This document shows positions 1 to 8,200 of a DNA stretch of 64,000 bases, piece by piece. The stretch spans positions 186,001 through 250,000 of the forward strand of contig PYVY01000001.1 of the NCBI GenBank assembly GCA_003056425.1. Direction: 5' to 3'. The notes beneath the pieces are model-generated. The model was not told the origin of the DNA. It worked only from the letters and a program-made list of their open reading frames with translations, and did not search any database. The stretch is from Alteromonas indica (GTDB taxonomy: Bacteria > Pseudomonadota > Gammaproteobacteria > Enterobacterales > Alteromonadaceae). The position numbers were made by a program, and so were the translations under genes. Numbering within the stretch: position 1 is the stretch's first letter; each line of letters opens with the position of its first letter.

Positions 1-520
1 CGCCGCCTTGTTCAATGTGTAGCTGGCTGGCCTGATATTTCTGCTGCGCCTGCCGATAGTCCAGCGTTTCGTCGCCGGTTTGCAGTAATACCATATAGTT
101 TTCCGGGTGCTTAAGAAGGGGGGTATCAAGTTGCTGCAAACGATCCATATCCTCATTAACGATAGAAAAAGGTTCCTGAGTATAAGGATTTACATGATTG
201 CCAACATACCCCAGTAATAGCTCGTACGGCCTGACTGCCGGATTAATTAAAACCGCCCGGCCACCGTGCTGCTCTACCAAATAGCTGGCCAGATACCCGC
301 CCATCGAACTGCCAATGACTTTTAGCCCCTGGGCCGTCAGTTCAGGATGCGCTGCCAGGTAGTCATCTAACTGCGCTTTTACCTTGCCTGGAAAATTCGA
401 CAGTTGCGGAATATGTAACCGAATGTGTGGCCGATGTTGTGCAAACCACTGTGCTGTAGCTTGCGCTTTAACTGACTGGGGTGAGCTTAAAAAGCCATGC
501 AGGTACAACAGGTCACTCAT
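1..520 (-). CDS. yqiA: YqiA-type alpha/beta-hydrolase esterase (C-terminus beyond left edge)
   Basis: The minus strand from an ATG at 520 is open to the window edge for 173 codons. It begins MSDLLYLHGFLSSPQS, carries the nucleophile elbow GSSMGG, and near the edge has LLQTGDETLDYR with the probable catalytic Asp. It then reads HIEQGG, just before where YqiA has its catalytic His, so only about the last 15-25 residues are missing. YqiA is a small cytosolic acyl-CoA/palmitoyl esterase of about 190 aa. Its ATG overlaps the cpdA stop (ATGA), so the two are translationally coupled as the distal part of the nudF-yqiB-cpdA-yqiA operon. In relatives parE follows, outside this window. Confidence 0.88.
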   Translation of the reverse strand, partial: MSDLLYLHGFLSSPQSVKAQATAQWFAQHRPHIRLHIPQLSNFPGKVKAQLDDYLAAHPELTAQGLKVIGSSMGGYLASYLVEQHGGRAVLINPAVRPYELLLGYVGNHVNPYTQEPFSIVNEDMDRLQQLDTPLLKHPENYMVLLQTGDETLDYRQAQQKYQASQLHIEQGG

Positions 521-1251
521 TTTACTCTCCTGATATGGGTTTGCCAGCTTCCATCTGCAGCTAAATCAAGTATCCGAATACCGGCAGCCTGGTGGGCTTG
601 CGCAAAAGTAGGTTGCAACGCCCATTGCCAACAGGTGGAGGGCGCGCCTAATGTTGTTAGCTGCTGGTGACGGTTAGCTACCGTATGGTGTAAGTGACCG
701 TGTACCATCAAGCGAACCGGCTGTCCGGCAAGCTGCCGCCACAGGTAATCAGTATTGGTTAAACAATGCCTATCCATCCAGCTATGGCTGGACACCGGAT
801 GGTGGTGTAGAGCAAGCAGATGATGCCGGTGGTGATGCTGCTGCATAGCATGTCGCAGCGCATTGAGCTCATGTGGCTTAACCCGCCCCTGCCCCGCCAT
901 AAAGCGAGTATCCAGGCCATGCAGCGCCCAGTTGGCAATTAGCCACGGCTGCCCGGCGCCTAACGTATGCGCCGCCAGTAAACTATTAAAATACGGGTTA
1001 TTATCATGGTTACCGGCGATGACTTTGAATGGCAGATGCGCTGCATAGCGTGCTAATAATGCAATAAAATGCCGGTAGCTGGCCTGGCTATCATCTCCAC
1101 TAATATCGCCGGTGATTAGCAGAGCATCAGGTTTGCTGCCCACGGCCATCTGTAAGCACCGTTTAAAGCCAGCGTACGGGGCGATACCTGCGTAGCCGGT
1201 TTGGTCAGGCTCGGAAAAAAGATGGCAGTCGGTTAGCTGAACCAGCCGCAT
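517..1251 (-). CDS. cpdA: 3',5'-cyclic-AMP phosphodiesterase CpdA
   Basis: This 244-aa calcineurin-like metallophosphoesterase should hydrolyse cAMP to AMP in the cytosol and lower CRP signalling. The metal-binding motifs appear in order: D8-x-H10 in TDCHLF, G48-D49 in LLITGDISGD, G80-N81-H82-D in VIAGNHDN, the HHHP run at about 149-152, and G185-H186-x-H188 in VHGHLHH. It is somewhat shorter than E. coli CpdA (about 275 aa). The start ATG shares one base with the stop of yqiB, and its stop overlaps yqiA, so it sits in a tightly coupled operon. The neighbourhood (nudF, yqiB, yqiA) is the usual one for cpdA. Confidence 0.95.
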   Translation of the reverse strand: MRLVQLTDCHLFSEPDQTGYAGIAPYAGFKRCLQMAVGSKPDALLITGDISGDDSQASYRHFIALLARYAAHLPFKVIAGNHDNNPYFNSLLAAHTLGAGQPWLIANWALHGLDTRFMAGQGRVKPHELNALRHAMQQHHHRHHLLALHHHPVSSHSWMDRHCLTNTDYLWRQLAGQPVRLMVHGHLHHTVANRHQQLTTLGAPSTCWQWALQPTFAQAHQAAGIRILDLAADGSWQTHIRRVK

Positions 1252-1688
1252 CAGGCCTCGCTGGCCACTTTGGGCCGATGTTTAAGACAAAACTGTAACC
1301 ATTCACCTAAAAACTGATTGACCATTTGCTTTTCATTACGCTGACGCATATTGCGATTAGGATAGTCATAGGAGGGGGCGAAGGCCCCGGTATTCTGGCT
1401 GCTAATAACTTCCGCCATACGGGCATCATGATACAACCGTACTATCATCGATGGTTTCAGATAGGCTGGTGTATGGGCATTGAGCTGCTCTACCATCAAA
1501 CTGGTGGTATAACGTGCCGCTTCGGTAATCGTAATGCGATAACTCAGGTTTGCCCCAACCGTAAATTCAAAACACAGATCCTGGGTGTCGCAGTCAGGCA
1601 GGACACGCAAAAACCGCGAGTAATTCACCTCGCAGGTAGCCTGCATACTGGGCAGGTGGGGGACATACTTTCGTTGTTGACTACTCAC
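1251..1688 (-). CDS. yqiB: DUF1249 family protein YqiB
   Basis: This is a conserved 145-aa protein of unknown function. A longer frame runs upstream through the end of nudF, but family proteins start a few residues before the KYxPxxPxM motif. That places the start at the GTG at 1688-1686 (VSSQQRKYVPHLPSM), overlapping the nudF stop by 8 bases. Family landmarks are RYTTSLMVEQ, SMIVRLYHDARMAEV, YDYPNRNMRQRNEKQMVNQFL and the C-terminal FCLKH. The gene lies between nudF and cpdA as in enterics and vibrios. No function should be assigned beyond probable co-expression with nucleotide-signal turnover genes. Confidence 0.9.
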   Translation of the reverse strand: MSSQQRKYVPHLPSMQATCEVNYSRFLRVLPDCDTQDLCFEFTVGANLSYRITITEAARYTTSLMVEQLNAHTPAYLKPSMIVRLYHDARMAEVISSQNTGAFAPSYDYPNRNMRQRNEKQMVNQFLGEWLQFCLKHRPKVASEA

Positions 1689-2310
1689 AGTGATGCCAGT
1701 TCTCCAGCAATGTTTGTTTGTGCATAAAAAACCATTGTAGCGCAATAATCGACGCTGCATTGTCAATGTGGCCATTTTCCAGCCAATCAAGGGCATCCTG
1801 CTCTTTTACCCGGTGTACCTGAATATCTTCCGCCTCGTCTTCAAGGCCATGAATGCCTTTGGCCTGATGCGCGTCGGTTTTGGCAACAAAGATGTGAATT
1901 CGCTCGGTGGTGCCGCCTGGACTGGCCAGATAACTTAAGGCTTTGGTCAAATGAGAAAGGGCTATCCCGGCTTCTTCCTGGGCTTCACGGTGACACACCG
2001 CTTCAGGGCTTTCACCGGCATCAATAATACCAGCAACCACTTCAATGAGCCACGGTGTTTGCGAGGTCGGCAACGCGCCTATCCTTATTTGCTCAATTAG
2101 CACAAACTCTTTGGCCACCGGATCATACGGTAAAACGGCTACCGCGTGGCCGCGCTCAAAAATTTCCCGTTTAACGGTATCGCTCCAGCCCCCGGCAAAT
2201 AATTTATGGGTAAAGTCATACCGGACCATTTTGAAAAACCCGTCATAGAGGGTTTCGGTTTTCTCGATTTTGACGTCGTTTGAGTTAAATCTATGGATTT
2301 TATTGCTCAC
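1681..2310 (-). CDS. nudF: ADP-ribose pyrophosphatase NudF
   Basis: This 209-aa Nudix hydrolase cleaves ADP-ribose to AMP and ribose 5-phosphate. The complete Nudix box Gx5Ex7REUxEExGU is visible from G94 to I116 (GIIDAGE...REAQEEAGI). The N-terminal strand region TLYDGFFKMVRYDF and the downstream YLASPGGTTERIHIF are typical of the NudF/YqjH branch rather than of RppH or MutT. It is the first gene of a minus-strand operon (nudF, yqiB, cpdA, yqiA) and is divergent from tolC, an arrangement conserved in many gammaproteobacteria. Confidence 0.95.
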   Translation of the reverse strand: MSNKIHRFNSNDVKIEKTETLYDGFFKMVRYDFTHKLFAGGWSDTVKREIFERGHAVAVLPYDPVAKEFVLIEQIRIGALPTSQTPWLIEVVAGIIDAGESPEAVCHREAQEEAGIALSHLTKALSYLASPGGTTERIHIFVAKTDAHQAKGIHGLEDEAEDIQVHRVKEQDALDWLENGHIDNAASIIALQWFFMHKQTLLENWHHCE

Positions 2311-2339
2311 TTACATTCACTCTCGCATGTAAAAAGGTT

Positions 2340-2345
2340 ATTATA
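2340..2345 (-). promoter_or_regulatory. candidate -10 element for the nudF operon
   Basis: Read on the minus strand, this is a perfect TATAAT about 30 bases upstream of the nudF ATG. The hexamer 17 bases further upstream (ATCCAC) is a poor -35, so the call rests on the -10 and its position only. The 262-base divergent nudF/tolC gap also holds a TTGACA at 2430-2435 pointing towards tolC, but no good -10 lies at the right distance from it. Confidence 0.4.
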
Positions 2346-2572
2346 CGTGCAAAATAAGAGTCGTGGATTTACACGAACGTGGTTGGCAGCGCAATTGGGT
2401 GGCAATCGCTGGTCTATTGTTGGCGCTATTTGACATAATATTATTCACATATTCTGTTACAGTTAAATACGCGCTGAAACGACTATAGACTACCGATTTG
2501 CAGTTGACTTTCATACACTTTACAACCTTTAGCAGTCTGAAGACTCAAATAGAATACATAGAAGGCGGACTA

Positions 2573-3952
2573 ATGAAACGAACACTTCTGTCGCTGGTGA
2601 TAAGTTTAGGAGTGACTACTTCTGCTTTAGCTGATGACTTATTACAGGTTTATCAGCAAGCACTGGCTAATGATCCAATTGTTAATGGTGCGAAAGCCCA
2701 GCGCGATGCTTCTTTTGAAGGAATATCAATTAGTCGCGCCAATTTGCTGCCACAAATTTCGGGTACCGTGGGGTATACCACAGCAAGTCGTGAAAGTACG
2801 CAGTTTACCGGGACCGATGAAGATAACCTGGCATTGATTACTCTCGACTCAGATACGGATACACTGGATTATGGTATTTCGGCCACAATGTCGTTGTATG
2901 ACCATGCCAACTGGGTAGGCTTAGATCGAGCGGAAAAGGTCGCTGAGCAAAGTGATGCGCAACTGGCGGCCAGCATGCAGGATTTGATTGTGCGTACTGT
3001 TACCGCTTACTTTGATGTATTACGCGCGAAAGACAGCCTGGAATTTGTGCGCGCCGAAAAACGTGCTATCGATCGCCAGCTGGAACAAACTAAGCAGCGT
3101 TTTGAAGTTGGTTTGACCGCAATCACAGATGTGCATGAAGCTCAGGCGAACTACGACAGTACCGTGGCGCAGGAAATTCAGGCCGAAAACCAGGTAGAAC
3201 TTGCCCTGGAAGCGCTACGCGTGATCACTGGCAAATACCACGACCGTATTTACAGCCTGAATACTGAGTCATTTTCAGCCTCAATGCCAAGCCCATCAAC
3301 CCCTGAAGCCTGGCTAAAAATTGCTGAAGACGCCAACTTGTCTTTGCTGGTCGACCGCCTGGCGCTGGATATTGCCAAAGAAGATATACAAAGTGCGCGT
3401 GCCGGACACTTCCCTACGCTGGACTTGTCCGCAGGTGCTAACCGTACTAAAAACGATATTTCCAGCGACCGGATTGATTATGAAACGCCGTGGCTGGACA
3501 GCTACAGTGTTGGTGTCAATCTGACCGTACCTATTTTCCAGGGGTTACGGGTCACGGCGCAAACGCAGCAAGCTAAATACCTGTACATTGCAACCAGTCA
3601 GGATTTAGAACAAACCTACCGCCAAACCGTTCAGTCGGTCAGAAGCTCGTTTAACGATGTGAATGCAGCGATTTCAACGATTCGCGCACTGGAGCAGTCG
3701 GTAGTGTCGGCCCAAAGTGCACTGAAAGCCACAGAAGCTGGCTTTGATGTAGGTACACGTACTATCGTAGACGTATTAGACAGCACTCGTAATCTGTTTG
3801 ATGCCCGCCGCAATCTTTCAGTAGCCCGCTATGACTTTATCCAGTCAGTGGTTAATCTGAAACAGGCCGCCGGTACGCTGACCAGTGAAGATGTTAAAAT
3901 GATCAATGGCGGTCTACAACCTGCCTCAGAAAACAACACATCTACACAATAA
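2573..3952 (+). CDS. tolC: outer-membrane efflux channel TolC
   Basis: This 459-aa outer-membrane factor forms the trimeric exit duct for RND/MFS/ABC efflux pumps and type I secretion. The start is taken at 2573 because it yields a clean signal peptide (MKRTLLSLVISLGVTTSALA, then DDLLQVY). A longer frame from 2498 would place 25 unlikely residues in front. Two OEP repeats are visible: SFEGISISRANLLPQIS and about 200 residues later DIQSARAGHFPTLDLSAG. The coiled-coil segments KQRFEVGLTAITDVHEAQ and EAGFDVGTRTIVDVLDS are characteristic of TolC. It is monocistronic, ends in a strong terminator, and is divergent from nudF as in Vibrio and Shewanella. Confidence 0.95.
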   Translation: MKRTLLSLVISLGVTTSALADDLLQVYQQALANDPIVNGAKAQRDASFEGISISRANLLPQISGTVGYTTASRESTQFTGTDEDNLALITLDSDTDTLDYGISATMSLYDHANWVGLDRAEKVAEQSDAQLAASMQDLIVRTVTAYFDVLRAKDSLEFVRAEKRAIDRQLEQTKQRFEVGLTAITDVHEAQANYDSTVAQEIQAENQVELALEALRVITGKYHDRIYSLNTESFSASMPSPSTPEAWLKIAEDANLSLLVDRLALDIAKEDIQSARAGHFPTLDLSAGANRTKNDISSDRIDYETPWLDSYSVGVNLTVPIFQGLRVTAQTQQAKYLYIATSQDLEQTYRQTVQSVRSSFNDVNAAISTIRALEQSVVSAQSALKATEAGFDVGTRTIVDVLDSTRNLFDARRNLSVARYDFIQSVVNLKQAAGTLTSEDVKMINGGLQPASENNTSTQ

Positions 3953-3962
3953 ATTGTAGGTA

Positions 3963-3996
3963 TAAAAAAACCGGGGCGTTTGCTCCGGTTTTTTGC
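3963..3996 (+). terminator. Rho-independent terminator of tolC
   Basis: A stem CCGGGGC / GCTCCGG with loop GTTT is flanked by an A-run on the 5' side and six T on the 3' side, starting 11 bases after the tolC stop. The A/T flanks mean it could also work on the opposite strand, for the small minus ORF at 4032-4190. Confidence 0.88.
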
Positions 3997-4031
3997 TGTC
4001 TGTAATGCCTTAATTTACGCCTGTGGCATAT

Positions 4032-4190
4032 TTAATTGGCGATTTTATGGTTTACCTGGCTTAGCAACTCAGCCAATAATTTCACCTGCTGCTGCAATTC
4101 TGCGAGGTTAGTCGCAGATGGCTCAAAATTTTCCAGTCGGTCAGAAAATTGATTTAATTTGCTCTGCAACGTTATAAGATCCATATCCAT
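4032..4190 (-). CDS. small coiled-coil protein, 52 aa, unknown function
   Basis: The minus strand encodes 52 residues beginning MDMDLITLQSKLNQFSDRLE and ending QVNHKIAN. The periodic Leu/Gln/Glu pattern (LQSKLNQF, LAELQQQVKLLAELL) suggests two short amphipathic helices joined by a PSATN turn, resembling small dimeric coiled-coil proteins of the SlyX/ZapB size class, but I recognise no family. The start could be either M1 (4190) or M3 (4184), and the Shine-Dalgarno sequence is weak. It fills the tolC/ion-channel gap and points at the bidirectional tolC terminator, consistent with a real transcription unit. It is below the usual length cut-off for gene callers. Confidence 0.5.
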   Translation of the reverse strand: MDMDLITLQSKLNQFSDRLENFEPSATNLAELQQQVKLLAELLSQVNHKIAN

Positions 4191-4328
4191 TTGAATTTTA
4201 CTTTACATAAAAACCAGGCCTAATTGCCTGATAAGCCGCCGAAATCAGATGAACTATAGTCTAATATTTCGCCGCTTATTGCAATAACCCTGAATGTAAT
4301 TAACCCCTTTGATATTGAAGATACATTC

Positions 4329-5135
4329 ATGCAAGCTGTTGAACTACAAGATCGTTTCGAGGCTGTCCGCGCGAACAAGCTATTTGAGACCTTTGTTATT
4401 ATTGTTATTGTGTTTTCGGCGCTGCTGGTGGGGGCCAAAACATACGATATCCCCGCCCCGTTTGGCACTATCACCTTACTCTTAGACTGGTTTATCAGCT
4501 TTTTCTTTCTAACCGAAATCGCCATTCGGTTTATGGCCGAAAAACATAAAAAGCATTTTTTCAAAAGCTTCTGGAACTGGTTTGATTCGTTGATTGTCGT
4601 GGTTTCACTGATACCGGCTGATAATGCTGAGTTGGCCGTAGTAGGCAGACTGGTGCGTGTGTTTCGGGTATTACGGATGGTTTCGTTTATTCCCGAGCTG
4701 CGTATATTGCTGGTTTCTTTGGTCAAAGCCCTGCCCCAGCTAGGCTACGTTATGCTGCTGATGTTTATCATTTTTTATATTTACGCGGCGATTGGCAGTA
4801 CATTATTTGAAGCAATAAACCCTGTGTTATGGGGCGACATTTCTATCTCTTTACTGACGTTGTTCAGGGTTATGACCTTTGAAGACTGGACCGATGTAAT
4901 GTATGAAACCATGGAAGTGTACCCGCTGAGTTGGGCGTTTTATCTTAGCTTTATCTTTTTTACCGCTTTTGCGTTTCTAAATATGGTAATTGGTATTGTG
5001 GTCAATGTGATGGAGCAGGAAAACGCTAAGGCGAGAATGGAGGCCGAGGAACAAAGCGATGAGCCCAGCCTGAGCGAAATCATGCAGGAAATAAAAGCTT
5101 TGAAAGCCCAGCTTAAACAACGCGAACGCGACTAA
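4329..5135 (+). CDS. voltage-gated cation channel of the bacterial Nav/Cav (NaChBac-like) family
   Basis: This 268-aa single-domain six-helix channel would assemble as an inner-membrane tetramer. S1 is about residues 21-36, S2 48-68 and S3 83-96. S4 has Arg at every third position (R107, R110, R113, R116 in GRLVRVFRVLRMV), S5 is 138-160 and S6 203-229. The pore helix SLLTLFRVMT leads into the filter T183-F-E-D-W-T-D189. NaChBac and NavAb have TLESWAS or TLESWSM, so the extra acidic residues at the second filter position and at D189 resemble the engineered Ca-selective CavAb. A short C-terminal coiled coil (SEIMQEIKALKAQLKQ) fits the tetramerising tail of this family. Ion selectivity is inference. 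Confidence 0.85.
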   Translation: MQAVELQDRFEAVRANKLFETFVIIVIVFSALLVGAKTYDIPAPFGTITLLLDWFISFFFLTEIAIRFMAEKHKKHFFKSFWNWFDSLIVVVSLIPADNAELAVVGRLVRVFRVLRMVSFIPELRILLVSLVKALPQLGYVMLLMFIIFYIYAAIGSTLFEAINPVLWGDISISLLTLFRVMTFEDWTDVMYETMEVYPLSWAFYLSFIFFTAFAFLNMVIGIVVNVMEQENAKARMEAEEQSDEPSLSEIMQEIKALKAQLKQRERD

Positions 5136-5169
5136 GAATGGGCGATTAGCGTATCTTTGCTTTCAATAA

Positions 5170-5202
5170 TTCACCCGTACGGCCAGCGGCTGCACGGGTG
5201 AA
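5170..5202. terminator. hairpin between the convergent channel and TPR-lipoprotein genes
   Basis: A nine-base inverted repeat, TTCACCCGT / ACGGGTGAA, with a GC-rich loop lies between two convergent genes. Neither side has a good T-run, so termination would be weak or rely on the hairpin alone. Confidence 0.45.
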
Positions 5203-5207
5203 AGCAT

Positions 5208-7982
5208 TTACAACGTTTCGCGTAGAGCCTGGGCGCGCTGTTGGTCTTCGGGCTGGGAAAACTGCCGGGAGTCCAGGCGACGCTTGGCTAGCTGGCGTTG
5301 TTGTGCTGTGATCAGTAACTCAACATAGTTAAGATAGACCGCGTCACTGCCCACATTTTCAATCTTAATCTTGTCATAAAAACTGAGCGCCTCAGCGGTT
5401 TTTTGTTGCTGCTTCAGTATTTGTGCCAAAGTATCCACAGCCTCCGCATTTTTAGGCTGTAACGCCACCGCACGCCGGGCCAATGGCTCTGCATCAGCAA
5501 TCTGTCCTTGCTCCAGGTACAAATACGCCAAATTATTCAGTACCACGAAGTTCTCTGGCATAGCGTTCAACAGTTTTGCGTAAATTTGTGCAGCTTCGGC
5601 CGGATTCTGGCTAATCATTCGTTCGGCATACAACAAGGCCGAGCGCACATCCTGCGGATAATTATTATAGTGCTGTTGTAAAAACTCAAAGGCTTGCTGA
5701 CGCTGCCCACTGCTTTCATATCCGGCAACCACCAATAAGGTGTTTTTGGGGTTTTGCGCATGCTCATAGGCGACTTTAGCATCTGCCAGCGCCGCCTCGC
5801 TATTTCCTTCAAGCAGGCTTAATCGCGCCGTAATCCCTTTTACGAAGGGTAAACTGAGCACCTGTTCAGGCACTTCTTGCAAAGAACGCCGAGCTTCCTT
5901 GGTCTTTTGCTGCAAACCAAGAAAATACGCTTTCAATACCTGAATTTGCGTATCTGGGCGCTTCTCCAAAAACTGATTGACCGTGACTAGTGCCTCTTTG
6001 TATTTACCCTGGGCGTCATTTAATAGCAGCTTGCCCAATACCGCCGTTTTATCCAGCGGATACAAATTTACCCATTGTTTGTAATGGGTGTTGGCTTTAG
6101 CCACATCATTTGTTCGAATTAATGCCTGCCCTTTTAAATTCCAGAATGTTACCGGCGCTGCTGTATCAGCCTTAATAGAATTCAGGGTAGTCAGAACGTC
6201 GGCGTATTGCTGCTGCGCAAATTGCATTCGGGCCAGCAAGATACGCAGTGACATATTATCCTGTGCCTGCTGTAATGCCGCCGCGGTACGTTTTTGTATT
6301 TTCTCCACCGCTTGTGCACTTTCGCCCTGCGCCAGGGAATACAATAACGATAATGCCTGGGTATCAGCCGGATTCTGCTTTAGCAGCTTTTCTAACCGCT
6401 GTTGAGCGGCGCCATAGTCCTGCGCAATAATATCGAACTTGATACTGGCCAGGGTAAGCTCGCGACTTTGCGGAGCCCGTGCTTTAGCACTCTCCAACAG
6501 TTTTTTCGCCTGCGCCATGTCGTTATCTTTCATGGCCAGTTCCGCCAGATAGATATACGGTACTGCGTCATCGGGGCTTTGTTCGAGCCATTGCTTAGCA
6601 AGCTCGCGGGCTTTTTGCTGTTGCCCGGTGCTCACATAAGCGGCCATCAGTGTTTTTTGCGTAGCCACGTTATCCGGGGCTTTTTCCAGTGCCGTTTCTA
6701 AATTAACAATACCCTCGATATCGTTAACTGACAGTTGCAATACACCCAACCGCGCGAGATCGGCAGCGCTGGTGCTCAGCTCGCCGCTTTTTTCTATCAT
6801 TTTCTTCGCATCGACCATATTGCCTTCACGCAGCAATTGGAAGCCAGCTTTAGAAAACAATTCGGCGTCCTGCTCGGTATTGCCCCCGACCCGGTTTAAT
6901 ATATCTGAGGCTTCTTCATTTTCGCCTTGGCGCAATAAGCTGTCAGCCAACATGCGCAGGCCAGGATGGTTATCAGGTAACGTAGAGGCGACCATTGACA
7001 AATGTTGGCTGGCCGCGGCAAAGTCTTGCAGTTGGTAAGCCGAAAAGCCGGCTACCAGGCGCGCCGCAGGGCCGCTTTGTCCAGATTGAATAGCTTTTTC
7101 CAAATGCCGCTGAGCGCTTTCAAACCTCCCCAGGGTTGAGTCAATCAAGCCTTGATACTGATTAAGCAGGCCGTTTTTGGGGTGTTTTTTTAATAACGGC
7201 GTGACATATGGTTGGGCTTCTTCGGTTCGACGATTTTCAATCAGCAAACCAATCAAAGCGAACTGTTTAGTGATATCGGCCGGATACAGCTCAACGTATT
7301 GTTTATAGACGTCAATGGCTTCGGCGGGCTGCTTGGTCAACGCGTATAAGCGGCCAAGTTGTTGCAGTACATCTTTATTGTCGGGCGCCTGCTCGGCTAG
7401 TCGTTCGGTTTTTTCCAGGGCCGCCGGATAATCGGTGTTTAAAATGTCTGCATACGCTTCACTGAGCCCGATATATACCGAGTCGCTATCAAGTTCGCGT
7501 AATTCACTTATAAGCGCCTGCGCTTCGGTTTTTTTGTCCAGCTGGGCTAACGCTTGTAATTTATAAAAGCCAACTTCAGCCTGCTCTTGCGGGCTCATCC
7601 CGGCAACCTGGTAATCCATCTCCACTAGCGCGTTTTCAGCCCCCGTTTGTTGGTAAGCCTGAGATAACAGCGGAATTACTGCCGATGCCGGATGGCCTAA
7701 TTCTATCGCGCGGTTGAGTTCTTTTTCGGCCGCTTCAAACTGGTTGCTCAGTAAATAAAGACGCCCCAACTCAAATCGCGGTGCTGGCGCTTGGGGGTTC
7801 TGCCGAATAGCATTTTTGTATTCGATTACTGCCGCTTGTGTATCCTGACGCTGCGCATAATCGCGTGCCATGGTCAGGTGCTCATCCATTGATTTTTCGC
7901 TACAGCCTGACAATGCCCCTGATACCGCTAATGCGATACACATGGGCATGATAATTTTTTTACCTGCCGTAATTAGCTTCAT
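5208..7982 (-). CDS. prsT: large TPR-repeat lipoprotein, PrsT-like (PEP-CTERM/exosortase-associated family)
   Basis: This 924-aa protein is almost entirely tetratricopeptide repeats. The start at 7982 is preferred over one 39 bases upstream because it follows AGGTG at good spacing and gives a short lipoprotein signal peptide with lipobox LSGC (C27). Residues 28-120 contain the diagnostic opening with YAQRQDTQAAVIEYKNAIRQ and APRFELGRLYL, followed by about 20 TPR-like helix pairs to the C-terminus. The layout matches the PrsT family found with EpsH/XrtA exosortase and exopolysaccharide loci, but no exosortase, PEP-CTERM protein or polysaccharide gene is present here. It probably acts as a periplasmic-facing scaffold; the partner is unknown. 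Confidence 0.75.
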   Translation of the reverse strand: MKLITAGKKIIMPMCIALAVSGALSGCSEKSMDEHLTMARDYAQRQDTQAAVIEYKNAIRQNPQAPAPRFELGRLYLLSNQFEAAEKELNRAIELGHPASAVIPLLSQAYQQTGAENALVEMDYQVAGMSPQEQAEVGFYKLQALAQLDKKTEAQALISELRELDSDSVYIGLSEAYADILNTDYPAALEKTERLAEQAPDNKDVLQQLGRLYALTKQPAEAIDVYKQYVELYPADITKQFALIGLLIENRRTEEAQPYVTPLLKKHPKNGLLNQYQGLIDSTLGRFESAQRHLEKAIQSGQSGPAARLVAGFSAYQLQDFAAASQHLSMVASTLPDNHPGLRMLADSLLRQGENEEASDILNRVGGNTEQDAELFSKAGFQLLREGNMVDAKKMIEKSGELSTSAADLARLGVLQLSVNDIEGIVNLETALEKAPDNVATQKTLMAAYVSTGQQQKARELAKQWLEQSPDDAVPYIYLAELAMKDNDMAQAKKLLESAKARAPQSRELTLASIKFDIIAQDYGAAQQRLEKLLKQNPADTQALSLLYSLAQGESAQAVEKIQKRTAAALQQAQDNMSLRILLARMQFAQQQYADVLTTLNSIKADTAAPVTFWNLKGQALIRTNDVAKANTHYKQWVNLYPLDKTAVLGKLLLNDAQGKYKEALVTVNQFLEKRPDTQIQVLKAYFLGLQQKTKEARRSLQEVPEQVLSLPFVKGITARLSLLEGNSEAALADAKVAYEHAQNPKNTLLVVAGYESSGQRQQAFEFLQQHYNNYPQDVRSALLYAERMISQNPAEAAQIYAKLLNAMPENFVVLNNLAYLYLEQGQIADAEPLARRAVALQPKNAEAVDTLAQILKQQQKTAEALSFYDKIKIENVGSDAVYLNYVELLITAQQRQLAKRRLDSRQFSQPEDQQRAQALRETL

Positions 7983-8130
7983 CCTTACACCTGCTTTATT
8001 TGTTATGTTTTTGTTTGGCAACGGGGAGTTTACCTTTCGTTGTCGAATAATCCAGTTCAGCTGACGAAAAAATCATCCATTTTTGATGCGATCTTGCCCG
8101 GATTAAATGGTATCTGGAGCGCGAATGCCT

Positions 8131-8136
8131 TATAAT
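8131..8136 (+). promoter_or_regulatory. candidate -10 of the deaD promoter
   Basis: A perfect TATAAT lies 64 bases upstream of the deaD start codon. The -35 at 17-base spacing (TGGTAT) is weak. If the start is correct the transcript has a leader of about 55-60 bases; cold-shock helicase mRNAs commonly have structured leaders, though this one is much shorter than that of E. coli csdA. Confidence 0.4.
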
Positions 8137-8200
8137 ATCGCTTTTGCAACACATGCCAGCATTTACGAAGCTGTGCCCGCCTTACCCATCAGGATCCTGA

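Noticed and set aside
2441-2449. DnaA-box-like TTATTCACA upstream of tolC
   Set aside because: A single isolated 9-mer without clustering, an AT-rich unwinding region or origin-type genes nearby; expected by chance in 64 kb.
4220-4726. 168-codon open frame on the minus strand across the ion channel gene
   Set aside because: It is antisense to a clear channel gene, its product is Ser/Thr/Asn-rich without any domain, and the channel frame carries all conserved motifs.
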